Shown in pieces: positions 1 through 9,375 of a stretch of DNA of 64,000 bases (its first letter is position 1; every line of letters begins with the position of its first letter). A program made the position numbers and the translations under genes. Below the pieces are notes generated by a model that saw only the letters and a list, made by a program, of their open reading frames with translations, was not told the origin of the DNA and did no database searches. This DNA is from Pandoraea fibrosis (GTDB lineage: Bacteria; Pseudomonadota; Gammaproteobacteria; Burkholderiales; Burkholderiaceae): assembly GCF_000807775.2 (NCBI RefSeq), contig NZ_CP047385.1, positions 4,588,001 through 4,652,000 of the forward strand, in the 5' to 3' direction.

Positions 1-471
1 GGGCCATGCACCGCAATGGGGGTAATTCCGAAGCGCGTCGACTCCCGCTTTTTGTCATCATTGCGCCTGCAAGCTTGACAAGCTGGCGCATGTGGAGCGA
101 GACACCGTGGTCCGAGCCGAGAACAATAAACGATCCGGACGGGCCAAAAGGCACGTATTCCTTTTCTCCTGACGCTTTTGCGATTGCCTATCCCAATAGC
201 CACTCAGGAGCTGCGCCCACCTGCCAAGTGGGCGTTTTTTTGCTGGTTAAACGCCCCCTTCGCTGTGTGGTTCGACCCGCCCGCGGTGTTCTTCACGAGA
301 GAACCCGATGCCCTGGCATGCTTGTTGCTTGTATTTCCAGCATCGGGGAACGACGCCGCCTTGGCCGAGGTTTCATTGATAAGCCCGCACCAGATTGCAC
401 CGGTACGTGCCAGATCGTGAAGCCCGGACTCGCCCCCTGCGGCGCCTCCGTTTGTTTTGGGTCGAGGTGTT
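1..471. other. Left-edge region without a supported gene
   Basis: No reading frame here has family resemblance or a credible start. The only clear element is a rho-independent terminator at 214-241, so bases 1-213 may be the 3' end or trailer of a rightward transcription unit that begins outside the window. The last 60 bases form the upstream region of the DUF4096 gene, including the GAGGTG ribosome binding site at 464-469. Confidence 0.5.
214..241 (+). terminator. Rho-independent terminator
   Basis: A perfect 7-bp stem, CGCCCAC (214-220) with GTGGGCG (228-234), a 7-base loop and a run of seven T (235-241). It would stop transcription entering from the left before the DUF4096 gene. Confidence 0.8.
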
Positions 472-867
472 ATGTTTACTGAACTGAGCGACGTTGAATG
501 GCACGCCCTGCGTGATCTGATTTGCGACCGACCGGTCCGTACGGAACGACGCGGCCGCCCTCAAGTCGAGCAGCGCACGCTGACCAATGCTGTCTTGTGG
601 GTGCTGTTCACTGGCGAAAGCTGGTCCAAACTGCCGATGCAATACCCTTCCGTGCCGACTTGCCGCCGCAAACTCAATGAGTGGCGCGAATCGGGCATGC
701 TCGATACGATTCTGAAACGCCTGCAACAATCGGGCCGCGATATCAGCGCCTGCGCAGGTCAGATCAGCAAGCCGGCGCGCAGCACGCCGTGCGGCGACAC
801 CGATCGCCTGCGCGGGGTGTTCTGGACGAACCCGGCTTCCTGGAAGCCCCCGGTTGCCATGCGTTGA
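472..867 (+). CDS. DUF4096-type transposase-like DNA-binding protein
   Basis: 131 residues. The first ~75 residues match the DUF4096 helix-turn-helix that opens many IS5-group transposases: LSDVEWHALRDLI, then RRGRP, then LWVLFTGESWSKLP and a CRRKLNEWRESG segment. The catalytic DDE domain that should follow is absent; the tail from residue ~90 is low-complexity and unlike a transposase. The ATG at 472 is chosen because GAGGTG lies 2-7 bases before it; an in-frame TTG at 457 would add only five residues. No terminal inverted repeats or target duplication are evident nearby. It is either a remnant of an insertion sequence or a domesticated regulator; the sequence does not decide. Confidence 0.6.
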   Translation: MFTELSDVEWHALRDLICDRPVRTERRGRPQVEQRTLTNAVLWVLFTGESWSKLPMQYPSVPTCRRKLNEWRESGMLDTILKRLQQSGRDISACAGQISKPARSTPCGDTDRLRGVFWTNPASWKPPVAMR

Positions 868-1030
868 TCGGCCTTGAGCGGCCGATTGGCCGCAAAACGC
901 CATTGCAAGCATTCTCATTCGACAGGAATGTCCGCGCAACGCTCGCGGCACCGTCGGCAGGAAGTACGGGGTTAGCCAGATAAGCAGCCAATGCGCGAGA
1001 TGCGACCATCACCACGGGTCACATCTCGCG

Positions 1031-2134
1031 TCACAGCGCCGCGCGCACCGCTTCGGCAATGGCCAATGAGGCCGTGAGACCGGGCGACTCGATACCAAAC
1101 AGGTTCACGAGTCCCGCCACACCATGCACCGCCGGCCCGTCGATGCGAAAGTCTGCCGCCGCCTCGCCCGGCCCGCTGATCTTCGGCCGAATACCGGCAT
1201 AACCGGGTTGCAACGCGCCGTCCGCCAGCGTCGGCCAATAGCGCCGCACCGCCGCGTAAAATCCATCGCCATCCGCCGGATTGACCGTGTAGTCGATCTC
1301 GTCGATCCATTGCACGTTCGGCCCGAAGCGCGCCTGCCCTGCCAGATCGAGTGTCAGGTGAACCCCCAGCCCGCCCGGCTCCGGCACCGGATAGATCAGG
1401 TGCGAGAACGGCGCGCGCTGCGCGCAGGTGAAGTAGCTTCCCTTCGCGTAGTAGCGCTGCGGAATATGCTCGGGCGCCAGCCCGACGAACGTCCTGGCGA
1501 TGTCGACGGCGTAGAGTCCGGCGCTGTTGACGACCGTACTCGCGAGCAGCGTCGATGTGGCACCTTCTGTCAGCACATCCAGTTCGATGCCATCGGCATG
1601 CCCGACTCGCGCACCCACGACACGCGCGTCGAATGCAAGCATTGCACCGGCATTTTCTGCGCCGCCCTGCAAGGCGAGCATGAGTCCGTGACTATCCACG
1701 ATGCCCGTCGACGGGGAGAGTAATGCACCAAATGTGTGCAGTTCAGGTTCGAGCCGGGTGACGTCGCTCGCGCTCAACCACTGCAAGTCGTCGACACCGC
1801 TATCGCGCGCGTTGGCCGCAATGGCTTCGAGTTCGCCCACCTGATGATCGGTGGTCGCGACAATCAGCTTGCCGCAACGGCGATGCTCCACGCCATGCGA
1901 GGCGCAAAAATCGTACAGCCGGTGTTTGCCCTCGACGCACAATGTTGCCTTCAGCGAGCCGGGCGGGTAGTAGATGCCACCGTGAATGACTTCGCTGTTG
2001 CGCGAACTCGTACCGGTGCCGATCGCGCGCTCGGACTCCAGGATGACGACCTCGCGCCCGGTCATCGCCAGCGTCCGCGCGACGGCCAATCCCACCACGC
2101 CCGCGCCGATCACGACGCAATCGACTTTGTCCAT
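1031..2134 (-). CDS. FAD-dependent oxidoreductase, L-2-hydroxyglutarate dehydrogenase-like
   Basis: 367 residues, DAO/LhgO-type flavoprotein. The N-terminus has the Rossmann FAD motif [14 protein letters not shown], followed by [19 protein letters not shown], a segment characteristic of the L-2-hydroxyglutarate oxidase family; the C-terminus has [14 protein letters not shown], which closes the FAD site. It probably oxidises an L-2-hydroxy acid and passes electrons to the membrane chain or to the ETF encoded just upstream. The start at 2134 is preferred to an upstream ATG at 2200 because AAGGAA precedes it with 6-base spacing and the Rossmann strand begins at once. It is the last gene of the leftward cluster 8554-1031. 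The substrate is inferred from family only. Confidence 0.8.
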   Translation of the reverse strand: MDKVDCVVIGAGVVGLAVARTLAMTGREVVILESERAIGTGTSSRNSEVIHGGIYYPPGSLKATLCVEGKHRLYDFCASHGVEHRRCGKLIVATTDHQVGELEAIAANARDSGVDDLQWLSASDVTRLEPELHTFGALLSPSTGIVDSHGLMLALQGGAENAGAMLAFDARVVGARVGHADGIELDVLTEGATSTLLASTVVNSAGLYAVDIARTFVGLAPEHIPQRYYAKGSYFTCAQRAPFSHLIYPVPEPGGLGVHLTLDLAGQARFGPNVQWIDEIDYTVNPADGDGFYAAVRRYWPTLADGALQPGYAGIRPKISGPGEAAADFRIDGPAVHGVAGLVNLFGIESPGLTASLAIAEAVRAAL

Positions 2135-2208
2135 GGGTGTTCCTTGGTTACCTTCCGATTCGCATGAAGACGCCGGATCGCCAGCCGACCGCCTCCTCAT
2201 GCGGATCG

Positions 2209-2241
2209 GTTGCGGGAGGCACTCGCATGCGCTCCCGCAAC
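2209..2241. other. Perfect 10-bp inverted repeat between etfA and the flavoprotein gene
   Basis: Arms GTTGCGGGAG (2209-2218) and CTCCCGCAAC (2232-2241) with a 13-base loop. No T-run follows on either strand, so it is not a standard terminator. In the leftward transcript it would form a stable hairpin between the etfA stop and the next start, possibly an mRNA stabiliser or partial attenuator. Confidence 0.5.
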
Positions 2242-2258
2242 GTCACCTCACGACACGC

Positions 2259-3191
2259 TTACAGCGCGCCCGTCAGTTCCGGCACCACCGTGAACAGATC
2301 GCCCACCAGGCCGTAGTCCGCCACCGAGAAAATCGGCGCTTCCGGATCCTTGTTGATCGCCACGATCACCTTCGAATCCTTCATCCCCGCCAAGTGCTGG
2401 ATCGCGCCGGAAATCCCCACCGCGATATACAACTGCGGCGCCACGATCTTGCCCGTCTGACCCACCTGATAGTCGTTCGGCACATACCCCGCGTCCACCG
2501 CCGCACGCGACGCACCCAGCGCAGCGCCCAGCTTGTCCGCCAGCGGCTCCAGCACCTTGGTGTAGTTCTCCCCGCTGCCCAGCCCCCGGCCACCCGAGAC
2601 GATGATCTTCGCGCTCGTGAGCTCCGGACGGTCCAGCTTCGTCACCTCACGCCCCACGAACTGCGACACGCCCGCGTCCGGCGTTGCCGCCACGGCTTCC
2701 ACCGCCGCGCTGCCGCCCGTCGCCGCCGCCGGGTCGAAACCCGTCGAGCGCACCGTGATCACTTTCACCTTGTCCGCGCTTTGCACCGTCGCAATCGCGT
2801 TGCCCGCATAGATCGGACGCTCGAACGTGTCGGCGCTGTCGACCTTCGTGATATCCGAAATCTGTGCGACGTCCAGCAGCGCTGCCACGCGCGGCGCGAT
2901 GTTCTTGCCGTAGGCGGTGGCCGTGGCCAGAATGTGCGAATAGTTGCCCGCGATCGACACCACCTCGTCGGCGATGTTCTCGGCCAGACCGTCGGCGAAG
3001 TACGGCGCATCCGCCAGCAGCACCTTCTTCACGCCCGCGATCTGCGCAGCCGCGTCAGCCGCCGCCTTCGCGTTCGAGCCGGCCACCAGCACGTGCACGT
3101 CGTCGCCGCATTGCAGCGCTGCCGTCACCGTGTTGAGCGTCGCCGCCTTGATCGATTGGTTGTCGTGTTCGGCAATTACCAGAATGCTCAT
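2259..3191 (-). CDS. etfA: Electron transfer flavoprotein alpha subunit
   Basis: 310 residues, the usual length. EtfA carries the FAD of the EtfAB heterodimer, which collects electrons from flavin dehydrogenases and hands them to ETF:ubiquinone oxidoreductase. The N-terminal domain ([11 protein letters not shown]) resembles EtfB. The C-terminal FAD domain shows [13 protein letters not shown], then [20 protein letters not shown] and [16 protein letters not shown]. The gene starts 13 bp after etfB, so they are co-transcribed. Its position between two hydroxyacid dehydrogenase-like flavoproteins suggests a dedicated or additional ETF pair. Confidence 0.95.
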   Translation of the reverse strand: MSILVIAEHDNQSIKAATLNTVTAALQCGDDVHVLVAGSNAKAAADAAAQIAGVKKVLLADAPYFADGLAENIADEVVSIAGNYSHILATATAYGKNIAPRVAALLDVAQISDITKVDSADTFERPIYAGNAIATVQSADKVKVITVRSTGFDPAAATGGSAAVEAVAATPDAGVSQFVGREVTKLDRPELTSAKIIVSGGRGLGSGENYTKVLEPLADKLGAALGASRAAVDAGYVPNDYQVGQTGKIVAPQLYIAVGISGAIQHLAGMKDSKVIVAINKDPEAPIFSVADYGLVGDLFTVVPELTGAL

Positions 3192-3204
3192 CTCGTCGTC
3201 TCCC

Positions 3205-3954
3205 TTAGATGACCTTCGCTTCGGTCTTCAGCTTATCGACGAGCGCTGCCACGTCCGCCACCTTCACCCCTGCGCTGCGCTTGGGCGGCTCGGCCACCTT
3301 CAGCGTCTTCAGACGCGGGCTCACATCCACGCCCAGATCCGCAGGCTTGACCGTCTCCAGCGGCTTCTTCTTCGCCTTCATGATGTTGGGCAGCGTCACA
3401 TAACGCGGCTCGTTCAGGCGCAAGTCCGTCGTGATCACTGCCGGCAACGACAGCGACACCGTCTCCAGACCGCCGTCCACCTCGCGCGTGACCTGTGCCC
3501 GGTTATCCGCCACCGTCACCTTCGAGGCGAACGTCGCCTGCGGCAGCCTGGCAAGCGCCGCGAGCATCTGACCGGTTTGATTGGAGTCGTCGTCGATCGC
3601 TTGCTTGCCAAGGATCACCAGTTGCGGTTGCTCCTTGTCCACGATCGCCTTGAGCAGCTTGGCCACCGCCAGCGGCTGCAATTCCTCGTCCGACTCGATC
3701 AGGATCGCGCGATCCGCGCCGATGGCCAGCGCCGTGCGCAGCGTCTCCTGCGACTGCGCCACGCCCGCCGACACCGCGATCACTTCCGTGGCTACGCCCG
3801 CTTCCTTCAGGCGCACTGCCTCTTCCACCGCGATTTCGTCGAACGGATTCATCGACATCTTCACGTTCGCAATGTCGACGCCGCTGCCGTCGCTCTTCAC
3901 GCGAACCTTTACGTTGTAATCCACTACCCGTTTGACCGGTACCAGGATCTTCAT
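3205..3954 (-). CDS. etfB: Electron transfer flavoprotein beta subunit
   Basis: 249 residues, standard for EtfB, the AMP-binding subunit of the ETF heterodimer. The start [20 protein letters not shown] is diagnostic, as are [18 protein letters not shown] and the recognition-loop region around [19 protein letters not shown], which docks partner dehydrogenases. An in-frame ATG two codons upstream exists, but MKILVP is the family's usual start. It lies directly upstream of etfA and downstream of the MFS transporter gene on the same strand. Confidence 0.95.
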   Translation of the reverse strand: MKILVPVKRVVDYNVKVRVKSDGSGVDIANVKMSMNPFDEIAVEEAVRLKEAGVATEVIAVSAGVAQSQETLRTALAIGADRAILIESDEELQPLAVAKLLKAIVDKEQPQLVILGKQAIDDDSNQTGQMLAALARLPQATFASKVTVADNRAQVTREVDGGLETVSLSLPAVITTDLRLNEPRYVTLPNIMKAKKKPLETVKPADLGVDVSPRLKTLKVAEPPKRSAGVKVADVAALVDKLKTEAKVI

Positions 3955-4029
3955 GCGCAACTCCCTTGAATCAGAAAAACCGGGAGGCGGGCCGTCTCGA
4001 CGGCGCTCGCCCCGCGGGAAGATACGAAC

Positions 4030-5259
4030 TTACTCGATCTCGCGCCCTTTCGTCTCGGGCAACAAAAATGCAGTGACCAGCACGACAAGATAGGCACCGC
4101 CGGCAAACATGCCGATGGCGGTTCCCAGACCGCTGGTCTTGGCCAGATAACCGACCAGACTCGGAAACAGTGCGCCGATGCCGCGCCCGAAGTTATACGC
4201 GAAGCCTTGTCCGTTGGCACGTACCGCCGACGGAAACAACTCGGTGAGATAAGCGCCCATGCCACTGAAAATGCCGGATGCCGCGAACCCCAGCGGGAAG
4301 CCGAGGATCAGCATCTGGTCATTGCTCAGTTGGAACTGCGTGTATGCATAGATGCTCGCGCCCGACAGCACGGCAAAGATCAGCAGGTTCGCTCGGCGGC
4401 CCAGACGGTCGGTCAGATACGCCCCCGTCAAATAGCCGATGAACGATCCCAGAATGATCACGAGCAAATATCCGCCGGTGCCGATGACCGAGAGATGACG
4501 CTCCGTCTTCAGGAACGTCGGCAGCCATGTCGTCACGGCATAGTACCCGCCCTGCACACCGGTGCACAGCAGCGCCGAGAGCGCCGTCGTCTTGATGAGC
4601 GACGGCGAGAAGATCGCCCAGGCCGACGTGCGCTTGGCTGCGCGCTCCTCCTGCTTGCGCGTGCGTTCGAACAATTCCGGTTCCGGCACATGCTTACGGA
4701 TATAGAGCACGAACACTGCCGGGATCACCCCGATCCAGAACAACGCGCGCCAGGCGTAGTCCTCCGGCAACAGCGAGAACGACGCCGTGTAGCACAGCGC
4801 CGCCACCGCCCAGCCGATGGCCCAGCCGCTTTGCACCGTGCCGACGGCACGTCCGCGATACTCGGTGCGCACGATCTCGCCCATGAGCACCGATCCGACC
4901 GCCCATTCGCCGCCGAAGCCCAGCCCCTGCAACGCGCGCAGCACGAAGATCTGTTCGAAGTTCTGCGCAAAGCCGATCAGGATCGTGCAAATGGAGAACC
5001 ACAGGATCGTCGCTTGCAGAATGCGCACGCGCCCGAAGCGATCCGCGAGTACGCCCGCCACCCAGCCGCCGATGGCCGAGAACAATAGCGTGATGGTGGC
5101 CAGCATGCCGGCCTGCCCCTTGTCGATGCTGAACACCGTGATCAGTGTCGAGATCACGAAGGTGAATACCATGAAGTCGAGCGCATCGAGCGCCCAGCCG
5201 CCAAACGCCGCGATAAAGGTGCGCCGCTCGGTCTTGTTCATCTGGCGATACCAATCCAT
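4030..5259 (-). CDS. MFS transporter, probable organic acid:H+ symporter
   Basis: 409 residues, 12 predicted membrane segments. The start at MDWYRQMNKTERRTF, followed by FGGWALDALDFMVFTFVI, is typical of the aromatic acid/metabolite:H+ symporter branch of the major facilitator superfamily; the loop 2-3 motif is GVLADRFGRVRI. The 5259 ATG has GGAGAC close upstream; the open frame extends further upstream without family similarity. It sits between the amidohydrolase and etfB genes in the leftward catabolic cluster and most likely imports the substrate handled by those enzymes. The substrate itself is not readable from sequence. Confidence 0.85.
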   Translation of the reverse strand: MDWYRQMNKTERRTFIAAFGGWALDALDFMVFTFVISTLITVFSIDKGQAGMLATITLLFSAIGGWVAGVLADRFGRVRILQATILWFSICTILIGFAQNFEQIFVLRALQGLGFGGEWAVGSVLMGEIVRTEYRGRAVGTVQSGWAIGWAVAALCYTASFSLLPEDYAWRALFWIGVIPAVFVLYIRKHVPEPELFERTRKQEERAAKRTSAWAIFSPSLIKTTALSALLCTGVQGGYYAVTTWLPTFLKTERHLSVIGTGGYLLVIILGSFIGYLTGAYLTDRLGRRANLLIFAVLSGASIYAYTQFQLSNDQMLILGFPLGFAASGIFSGMGAYLTELFPSAVRANGQGFAYNFGRGIGALFPSLVGYLAKTSGLGTAIGMFAGGAYLVVLVTAFLLPETKGREIE

Positions 5260-5350
5260 CTTGTCTCCTCCTCTTGTACCCGCTGAACTGCAAGAGCGCG
5301 AGTTGCGCCCGGATAGGATGAAATTCAGTGACGAGAACGTCTGTGCATCG

Positions 5351-6241
5351 TCAAACCGTGGCGGGGAACCCGTACAGACGCGCCGGGTTGTCCACCAGAA
5401 TGCGGCGGCGCGTGTCGGCATCCGGCGCCCATTGCGGCAGCAGATTGCGCAACGCGCCCGTGTTCGGCATGCGTGTGAGCGACACGTGCGGCCAGTCGCT
5501 GCCCCAGACCATACGCTCGGGCGCGTCTTCGATCAGGGCTTGGGCGAACGGCGTGACGTCGTCGAACGACGGGAATCGTTCGCTGATGCGATAAGCCCCC
5601 GAGAGCTTGACCCAGTACCCGTGATCGCGAACCAGGGAGCGCAGCGCGGAGAACCCGGGCGCTTCAAGCCCCTGCGCCACGGGCGTATGTCCCATGTGAT
5701 CGACAATGCCCGGCACCGGCAGCTTCGTCATGCGTGGCATGAGTTCGGGCAATGCATTCACGTCCATCAGAAACTGCATATGCCAGCCGAGATCCTTGAT
5801 CCGGTGCGCCAGCGTTTCCATCGCCGTGAAGCCGATACCGCCACCGAACAACACGTTGATGCGCAAACCTCGAACCCCTGCGGCATGCATCGCTTCGAGT
5901 TCGGCATCGGTGATGTCGGGGGAGACAACCGCGATGCCGCGCAAACGGTCCGGGTGACGGCGCAGCGTTTCGAGCATGTAGCGGTTGTCGGTGCCGTAGA
6001 CACTGATCTGTACGAGCACACCGTAGGTCATGCCGGTGGCGTCGAGCATCGCAAGGTATTTGTCTTCCGGCGCGGGTGGCGGTGTGTAGCTGCGCTCGGG
6101 CACCATCGGATACGCGTCGCTCGCGGCGACTACGTGGGCATGCGTGTCGACGGCACCGAACGGCACGTCGAATGTCGGTGGATCGATCTCCGGCAGCGGA
6201 CCAAGGCACAGCGGCGCGCCGGCGGCGGGGGTTACGGTCAT
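5351..6241 (-). CDS. Amidohydrolase-family hydrolase, 2-pyrone-4,6-dicarboxylate lactonase-like
   Basis: 296 residues, amidohydrolase-2 TIM barrel. Visible metal and catalytic motifs are DTHAHV (HxH after strand 1), KLSGAYR in the middle and GSDWPHV near the C-terminus (the strand 8 Asp). Length and motif order fit the LigI/galactarolactone-isomerase group, which opens or isomerises lactones of dicarboxylic acids. In this cluster it could open an imported lactone before oxidation by the neighbouring hydroxyacid dehydrogenases; that link is inference. The start matches the first ATG, with a Pro-rich N-terminus. Confidence 0.75.
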   Translation of the reverse strand: MTVTPAAGAPLCLGPLPEIDPPTFDVPFGAVDTHAHVVAASDAYPMVPERSYTPPPAPEDKYLAMLDATGMTYGVLVQISVYGTDNRYMLETLRRHPDRLRGIAVVSPDITDAELEAMHAAGVRGLRINVLFGGGIGFTAMETLAHRIKDLGWHMQFLMDVNALPELMPRMTKLPVPGIVDHMGHTPVAQGLEAPGFSALRSLVRDHGYWVKLSGAYRISERFPSFDDVTPFAQALIEDAPERMVWGSDWPHVSLTRMPNTGALRNLLPQWAPDADTRRRILVDNPARLYGFPATV

Positions 6242-6347
6242 GTCGACTCCTCAGGAGGCGCGAGGGCGACAGTCGCAACGTCGGGCTCACGCCGGGGTAA
6301 AACCGATCGGGCACCGTCACCGCCGGTGCCCGCAAGAAAGCAGGCCC

Positions 6348-7760
6348 TTACAGCAGCTTGCCCGGATTCATGATTCCGGCCGGATCGAACACGGCCTTGA
6401 TCTCGCGCATCAACCGCAGCTCCAGCGGCGATTTGTACTTGGCGAAATAATCGCGCTTGAGTTGCCCGATCCCATGCTCGGCGCTGATGCTTCCGCCGAA
6501 GCGCGCCACTTCATCGAGCACTTCGGCAGTGATCGCCTCGCCCTGCGTGGCCATGAAATTCGCCGCCTCGCCCACCGGGCGCGACAGGTTGTAATGCAGA
6601 TTGCCGTCGCCGAAGTGGCCGAAGATGAACGGGCGCACCTGTGGGCAAACGCGTCGCACGCGCGCCTCTGCACTCGTCATGAATTCCGGGATGGCCTCGA
6701 TGGGCAACGAAACGTCGTGCTTGAGGTGCAGACCGTCGGCGCGTTGTGCCTCGGAGATTTCCTCGCGCAGCTTCCACATCTCCTCGAGTTGCGCCAGCGT
6801 GGACGACACCACGGCATCCGCGCAAAGATCGCGCTCGATGGCCGTCTCGATCACACGCTCGAGCAACGCCGCCAACGCCGCTTCGTCAGCCGTGTCGGCC
6901 AGTTCGATCAGTACATAACCGGGGTGGCGCTCGCCAAACGGCGCACGCACGCCCGGCACATGCGCCATGACCAGATCGACGCACTCGCCCGTGAAGAACT
7001 CGAACGCCTGCATGCGCGGGCCGCACTCGGCAAACAGCAATTCATACAATTCCAGCGCCTGACGCGGCGACGTCACCGCAGCGATCACCACCTGACGCAC
7101 GGGCGTCGGTGCATAAAGACGCAGCGCTGCCGCGGTAATCACCCCCAGCGTGCCTTCCGAGCCGATCAGCAACTGCTTGAGGTCGTAGCCCGTGTTGTCC
7201 TTGCGCAGCGTGCGCAGGCCATGCAGGATTTCGCCGTTCGGCAGCACGGCTTCCACACCGAGCACCAGCTCACGTGTCATGCCATAGCGAACGACGTTCA
7301 CGCCGCCAGCATTCGTCGCCAGATTGCCGCCCAATTGACACGAGCCCTCGGCCGCGAGACTGAGCGGCAACAAACGATTCGCGTCGCGTGCCGCGCGTTG
7401 CAAGTCTTCGAGAATGCAGCCCGCTTCGGCGACCAGCGTGTTGGCGATGGTGTCCAGACTGCGCACGGCATTCATGCGATCGAGGCTAAGCACCACGTTT
7501 TGCGCCGAGGCGTCGGGCGTCGCGCCGCCGCACAAGCCCGTGTTGCCGCCACGCGGCACCACGGGCGTCGCCGTGCTCTGGCACAGCGCGAGAATTTTGG
7601 CGACATCTTGCGTCGTGCGTGGACGCACGACGGCCTGCGCGTTGCCGCGATACATGCCGCGCCAGTCGGCCAGCCACGGCGCCAGATCGTCGGCAGACGT
7701 GAAGACGCTGTCGGCACCGACGGCGTCGATGAGACGTTGAGTAAAGGCGGAGATAGTCAT
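6348..7760 (-). CDS. FAD-binding dehydrogenase, D-2-hydroxyglutarate dehydrogenase-like
   Basis: 470 residues with an N-terminal FAD_binding_4 domain (VVPRGGNTGLCGGATPD, then SLAAEGSCQLGGNLATNAGG) and a C-terminal FAD-oxidase/GlcD-type domain ending in FGHFGDGNLHYNLSRPVGE and ISAEHGIGQLKRDYFAKYKS. These are hallmarks of D-2-hydroxyacid dehydrogenases of the D-2HGDH/D-lactate group, several of which use ETF as electron acceptor. etfBA lie in the same cluster, which supports an ETF-coupled reaction. It is the first enzyme gene after the GntR regulator. The true substrate is unknown. Confidence 0.82.
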   Translation of the reverse strand: MTISAFTQRLIDAVGADSVFTSADDLAPWLADWRGMYRGNAQAVVRPRTTQDVAKILALCQSTATPVVPRGGNTGLCGGATPDASAQNVVLSLDRMNAVRSLDTIANTLVAEAGCILEDLQRAARDANRLLPLSLAAEGSCQLGGNLATNAGGVNVVRYGMTRELVLGVEAVLPNGEILHGLRTLRKDNTGYDLKQLLIGSEGTLGVITAAALRLYAPTPVRQVVIAAVTSPRQALELYELLFAECGPRMQAFEFFTGECVDLVMAHVPGVRAPFGERHPGYVLIELADTADEAALAALLERVIETAIERDLCADAVVSSTLAQLEEMWKLREEISEAQRADGLHLKHDVSLPIEAIPEFMTSAEARVRRVCPQVRPFIFGHFGDGNLHYNLSRPVGEAANFMATQGEAITAEVLDEVARFGGSISAEHGIGQLKRDYFAKYKSPLELRLMREIKAVFDPAGIMNPGKLL

Positions 7761-7822
7761 AGGGTCACGCGTCGGGGGTTACGGTGCGAATTGCGGTGCA
7801 GGAGATCGCATTTGACGACGAG

Positions 7823-8554
7823 TCAGGCACGGGTCGGCGCGATGGCGCCGGTGATGATGTCGCGCCCGGGCAGCGTTAGCCCGAGACGCGCCGACGCCCG
7901 CAACAGATGCGAGAGCGACGCGGCACGCGCCAGCAAAGGATCGCGCGCCTTGATGGCATTGAACACGGCGACGTGCTCCTGATGCACCTGCGCGGCGAGC
8001 CCTTCATGGCGCAACGTATTCGTGCGCGCCGCCTGCACGACCTGACGGATTTGCAGATTCAGATACTGCAGAAGGTCGGCGTAGTAGCGATTATGTGTAG
8101 CGCGAGCGATAGCGGCATGGAACGCGGTGTCGAATTCCACGCCGTTTTCCGCGTGATACAGATTCGTCTCAAGCTTGCCGAGAATGTCTTCGAGATGACG
8201 AATGTCTTCGTCGGTGTGACGAACAGCGGCAAGTGCCGCTGCGGTGCTCTCAAGATCGAGACGTAGTTCGTAGACGCTGGCGAGATCGGCGGCGTCCTGT
8301 CCGACCGGCACCTGAAAGCCGCTCGACGGCGTGCGCGCCTTCACCGTGACGCCCGCGCCTTGCCGGCTGTCGATCAGTCCCTGAGCGCGCAAACGCTCCG
8401 TGACCTCGCGGATCACAGCCTGACTCACGCCGTACGTTTCGGAAAGCTGCTTGCCGGTCGGCAACCTGGTGCCGACGGGATAGGTACCCTGCCGGATCGC
8501 GTCCTGCAACTGTTGCGCGACCTGCTCGGTCAGGGTCTTGGGCTTGGTTGTCAT
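7823..8554 (-). CDS. GntR-family regulator, FCD (FadR) subfamily
   Basis: 243 residues. A winged helix (residues ~5-75) includes LTEQVAQQLQDAIRQGTYPV, LPTGKQLSETYGVSQAVIRE and IDSRQGAGVTV. An all-helical FCD effector domain follows, with the metal-ligand type segment EFDTAFHAAIARATHNRYY. FCD regulators usually sense small organic acids and repress the adjacent catabolic operon. It is the first gene of the leftward cluster, 62 bp before the D-2HGDH-like gene, so autoregulation together with the operon is likely. I see no convincing operator dyad just upstream. Confidence 0.88.
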   Translation of the reverse strand: MTTKPKTLTEQVAQQLQDAIRQGTYPVGTRLPTGKQLSETYGVSQAVIREVTERLRAQGLIDSRQGAGVTVKARTPSSGFQVPVGQDAADLASVYELRLDLESTAAALAAVRHTDEDIRHLEDILGKLETNLYHAENGVEFDTAFHAAIARATHNRYYADLLQYLNLQIRQVVQAARTNTLRHEGLAAQVHQEHVAVFNAIKARDPLLARAASLSHLLRASARLGLTLPGRDIITGAIAPTRA

Positions 8555-8727
8555 CCTCTCGCGTCATCTCATGCTTTTCTGGTTTGCATGTTATATGAAA
8601 ACTTTTGACGCCAATTACCGAGTTAACCCTTAGTCTGCCACGCTATCAATGACAAAGGCGGCGGGGAGACTGGCTCCGCCGCCGCCCGCGGGGTGGCGCG
8701 AACGCCTTTACGCTGCGCGCATCGCGC

Positions 8728-9027
8728 TTAGAAGCCGATCAGCGCTTCCGTGACGTGGCTCACGTTCGGCGGTGCCGCGAAACAATCGCTGACCAGCGCA
8801 CGCCATTGCGAGAAGGCTTCCGAGTTACGGAAGTGGACCGTGTGGTCTTCAAGCGTTTCCCACGTCACGACCAGGCTGTAATGGGTGGGTTGCTCGATGG
8901 ACTTGAGCAAACGCATGCCGTGGCAGCCTTTCGAGCCCTTGAACAGCGGCGCAGCCTTCGCCACCCCTTGTTCGAATGCGGCTTCGGTGCCGGACTTCAC
9001 TTCGATCTGGGCAATTTCAAAGATCAT
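8728..9027 (-). CDS. Antibiotic biosynthesis monooxygenase (ABM) domain protein
   Basis: 99 residues forming one dimeric ferredoxin-like ABM domain. MIFEIAQIEVKSGTEAAFEQ opens strand 1 and helix 1, VVTWETLEDHTVHFRNSEAF is the conserved core, and the C-terminus reaches VTEALIGF. Members are quinone-forming monooxygenases, heme-degrading enzymes or proteins of unknown role. It stands alone, separated from the GntR gene by 173 bp, so no pathway can be assigned. Confidence 0.75.
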   Translation of the reverse strand: MIFEIAQIEVKSGTEAAFEQGVAKAAPLFKGSKGCHGMRLLKSIEQPTHYSLVVTWETLEDHTVHFRNSEAFSQWRALVSDCFAAPPNVSHVTEALIGF

Positions 9028-9276
9028 CGGATTTCCTCAGTGGTTTGTGCGTGATGGTGCTTGTGTCGATCTTGTTGTCGTCGCGCGATCGCCGCAGGCG
9101 GGGCGAAATCGCGCAATCGTCAGCACCAAGCGGTAGGCCGGGTGCCGCGAGAACGTCCGATTCTATACCGCGCATTCGCGTGACGCATCGCGTGTCGCAC
9201 CATCGCAGGCTTTCAGCGTTTTTCGACATGCCTTCCTCGTCCCGATGCACGGACTTCGCTCATCGATTGACCGCGC

Positions 9277-9293
9277 GGCACCACGAGCGTGCA
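9277..9293. promoter_or_regulatory. Probable NtrC binding site
   Basis: GGCACC-N5-CGTGCA, against the NtrC consensus TGCACC-N5-GGTGCA (one mismatch per half). It lies about 70-85 bp upstream of the -24 element at 9361, a normal enhancer distance. Confidence 0.55.
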
Positions 9294-9359
9294 ATACCGC
9301 GCCGCACTTTGCGCCTCATCAGACAAAACATCGAGAAAAATCAGACACCTGAAAAAATC

Positions 9360-9375
9360 TGGCATTGCTCTTGCA
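9360..9375 (+). promoter_or_regulatory. Sigma-54 promoter of amtB
   Basis: TGGCAT-N5-TTGCA with GG (9361-9362) and GC (9373-9374) exactly 10 bases apart, the invariant -24/-12 spacing. Transcription would begin near 9385, about 32 bases before the amtB ATG. Confidence 0.85.

Noticed and set aside
6..482. 158-codon plus-strand frame at the left edge
   Set aside because: It spans a strong terminator (214-241), has no family resemblance or ribosome binding site, and overlaps the start of the DUF4096 gene.
2209..2241. Terminator between etfA and the flavoprotein gene
   Set aside because: The stem is perfect but no T-run follows on either strand, so I list it only as an inverted repeat.
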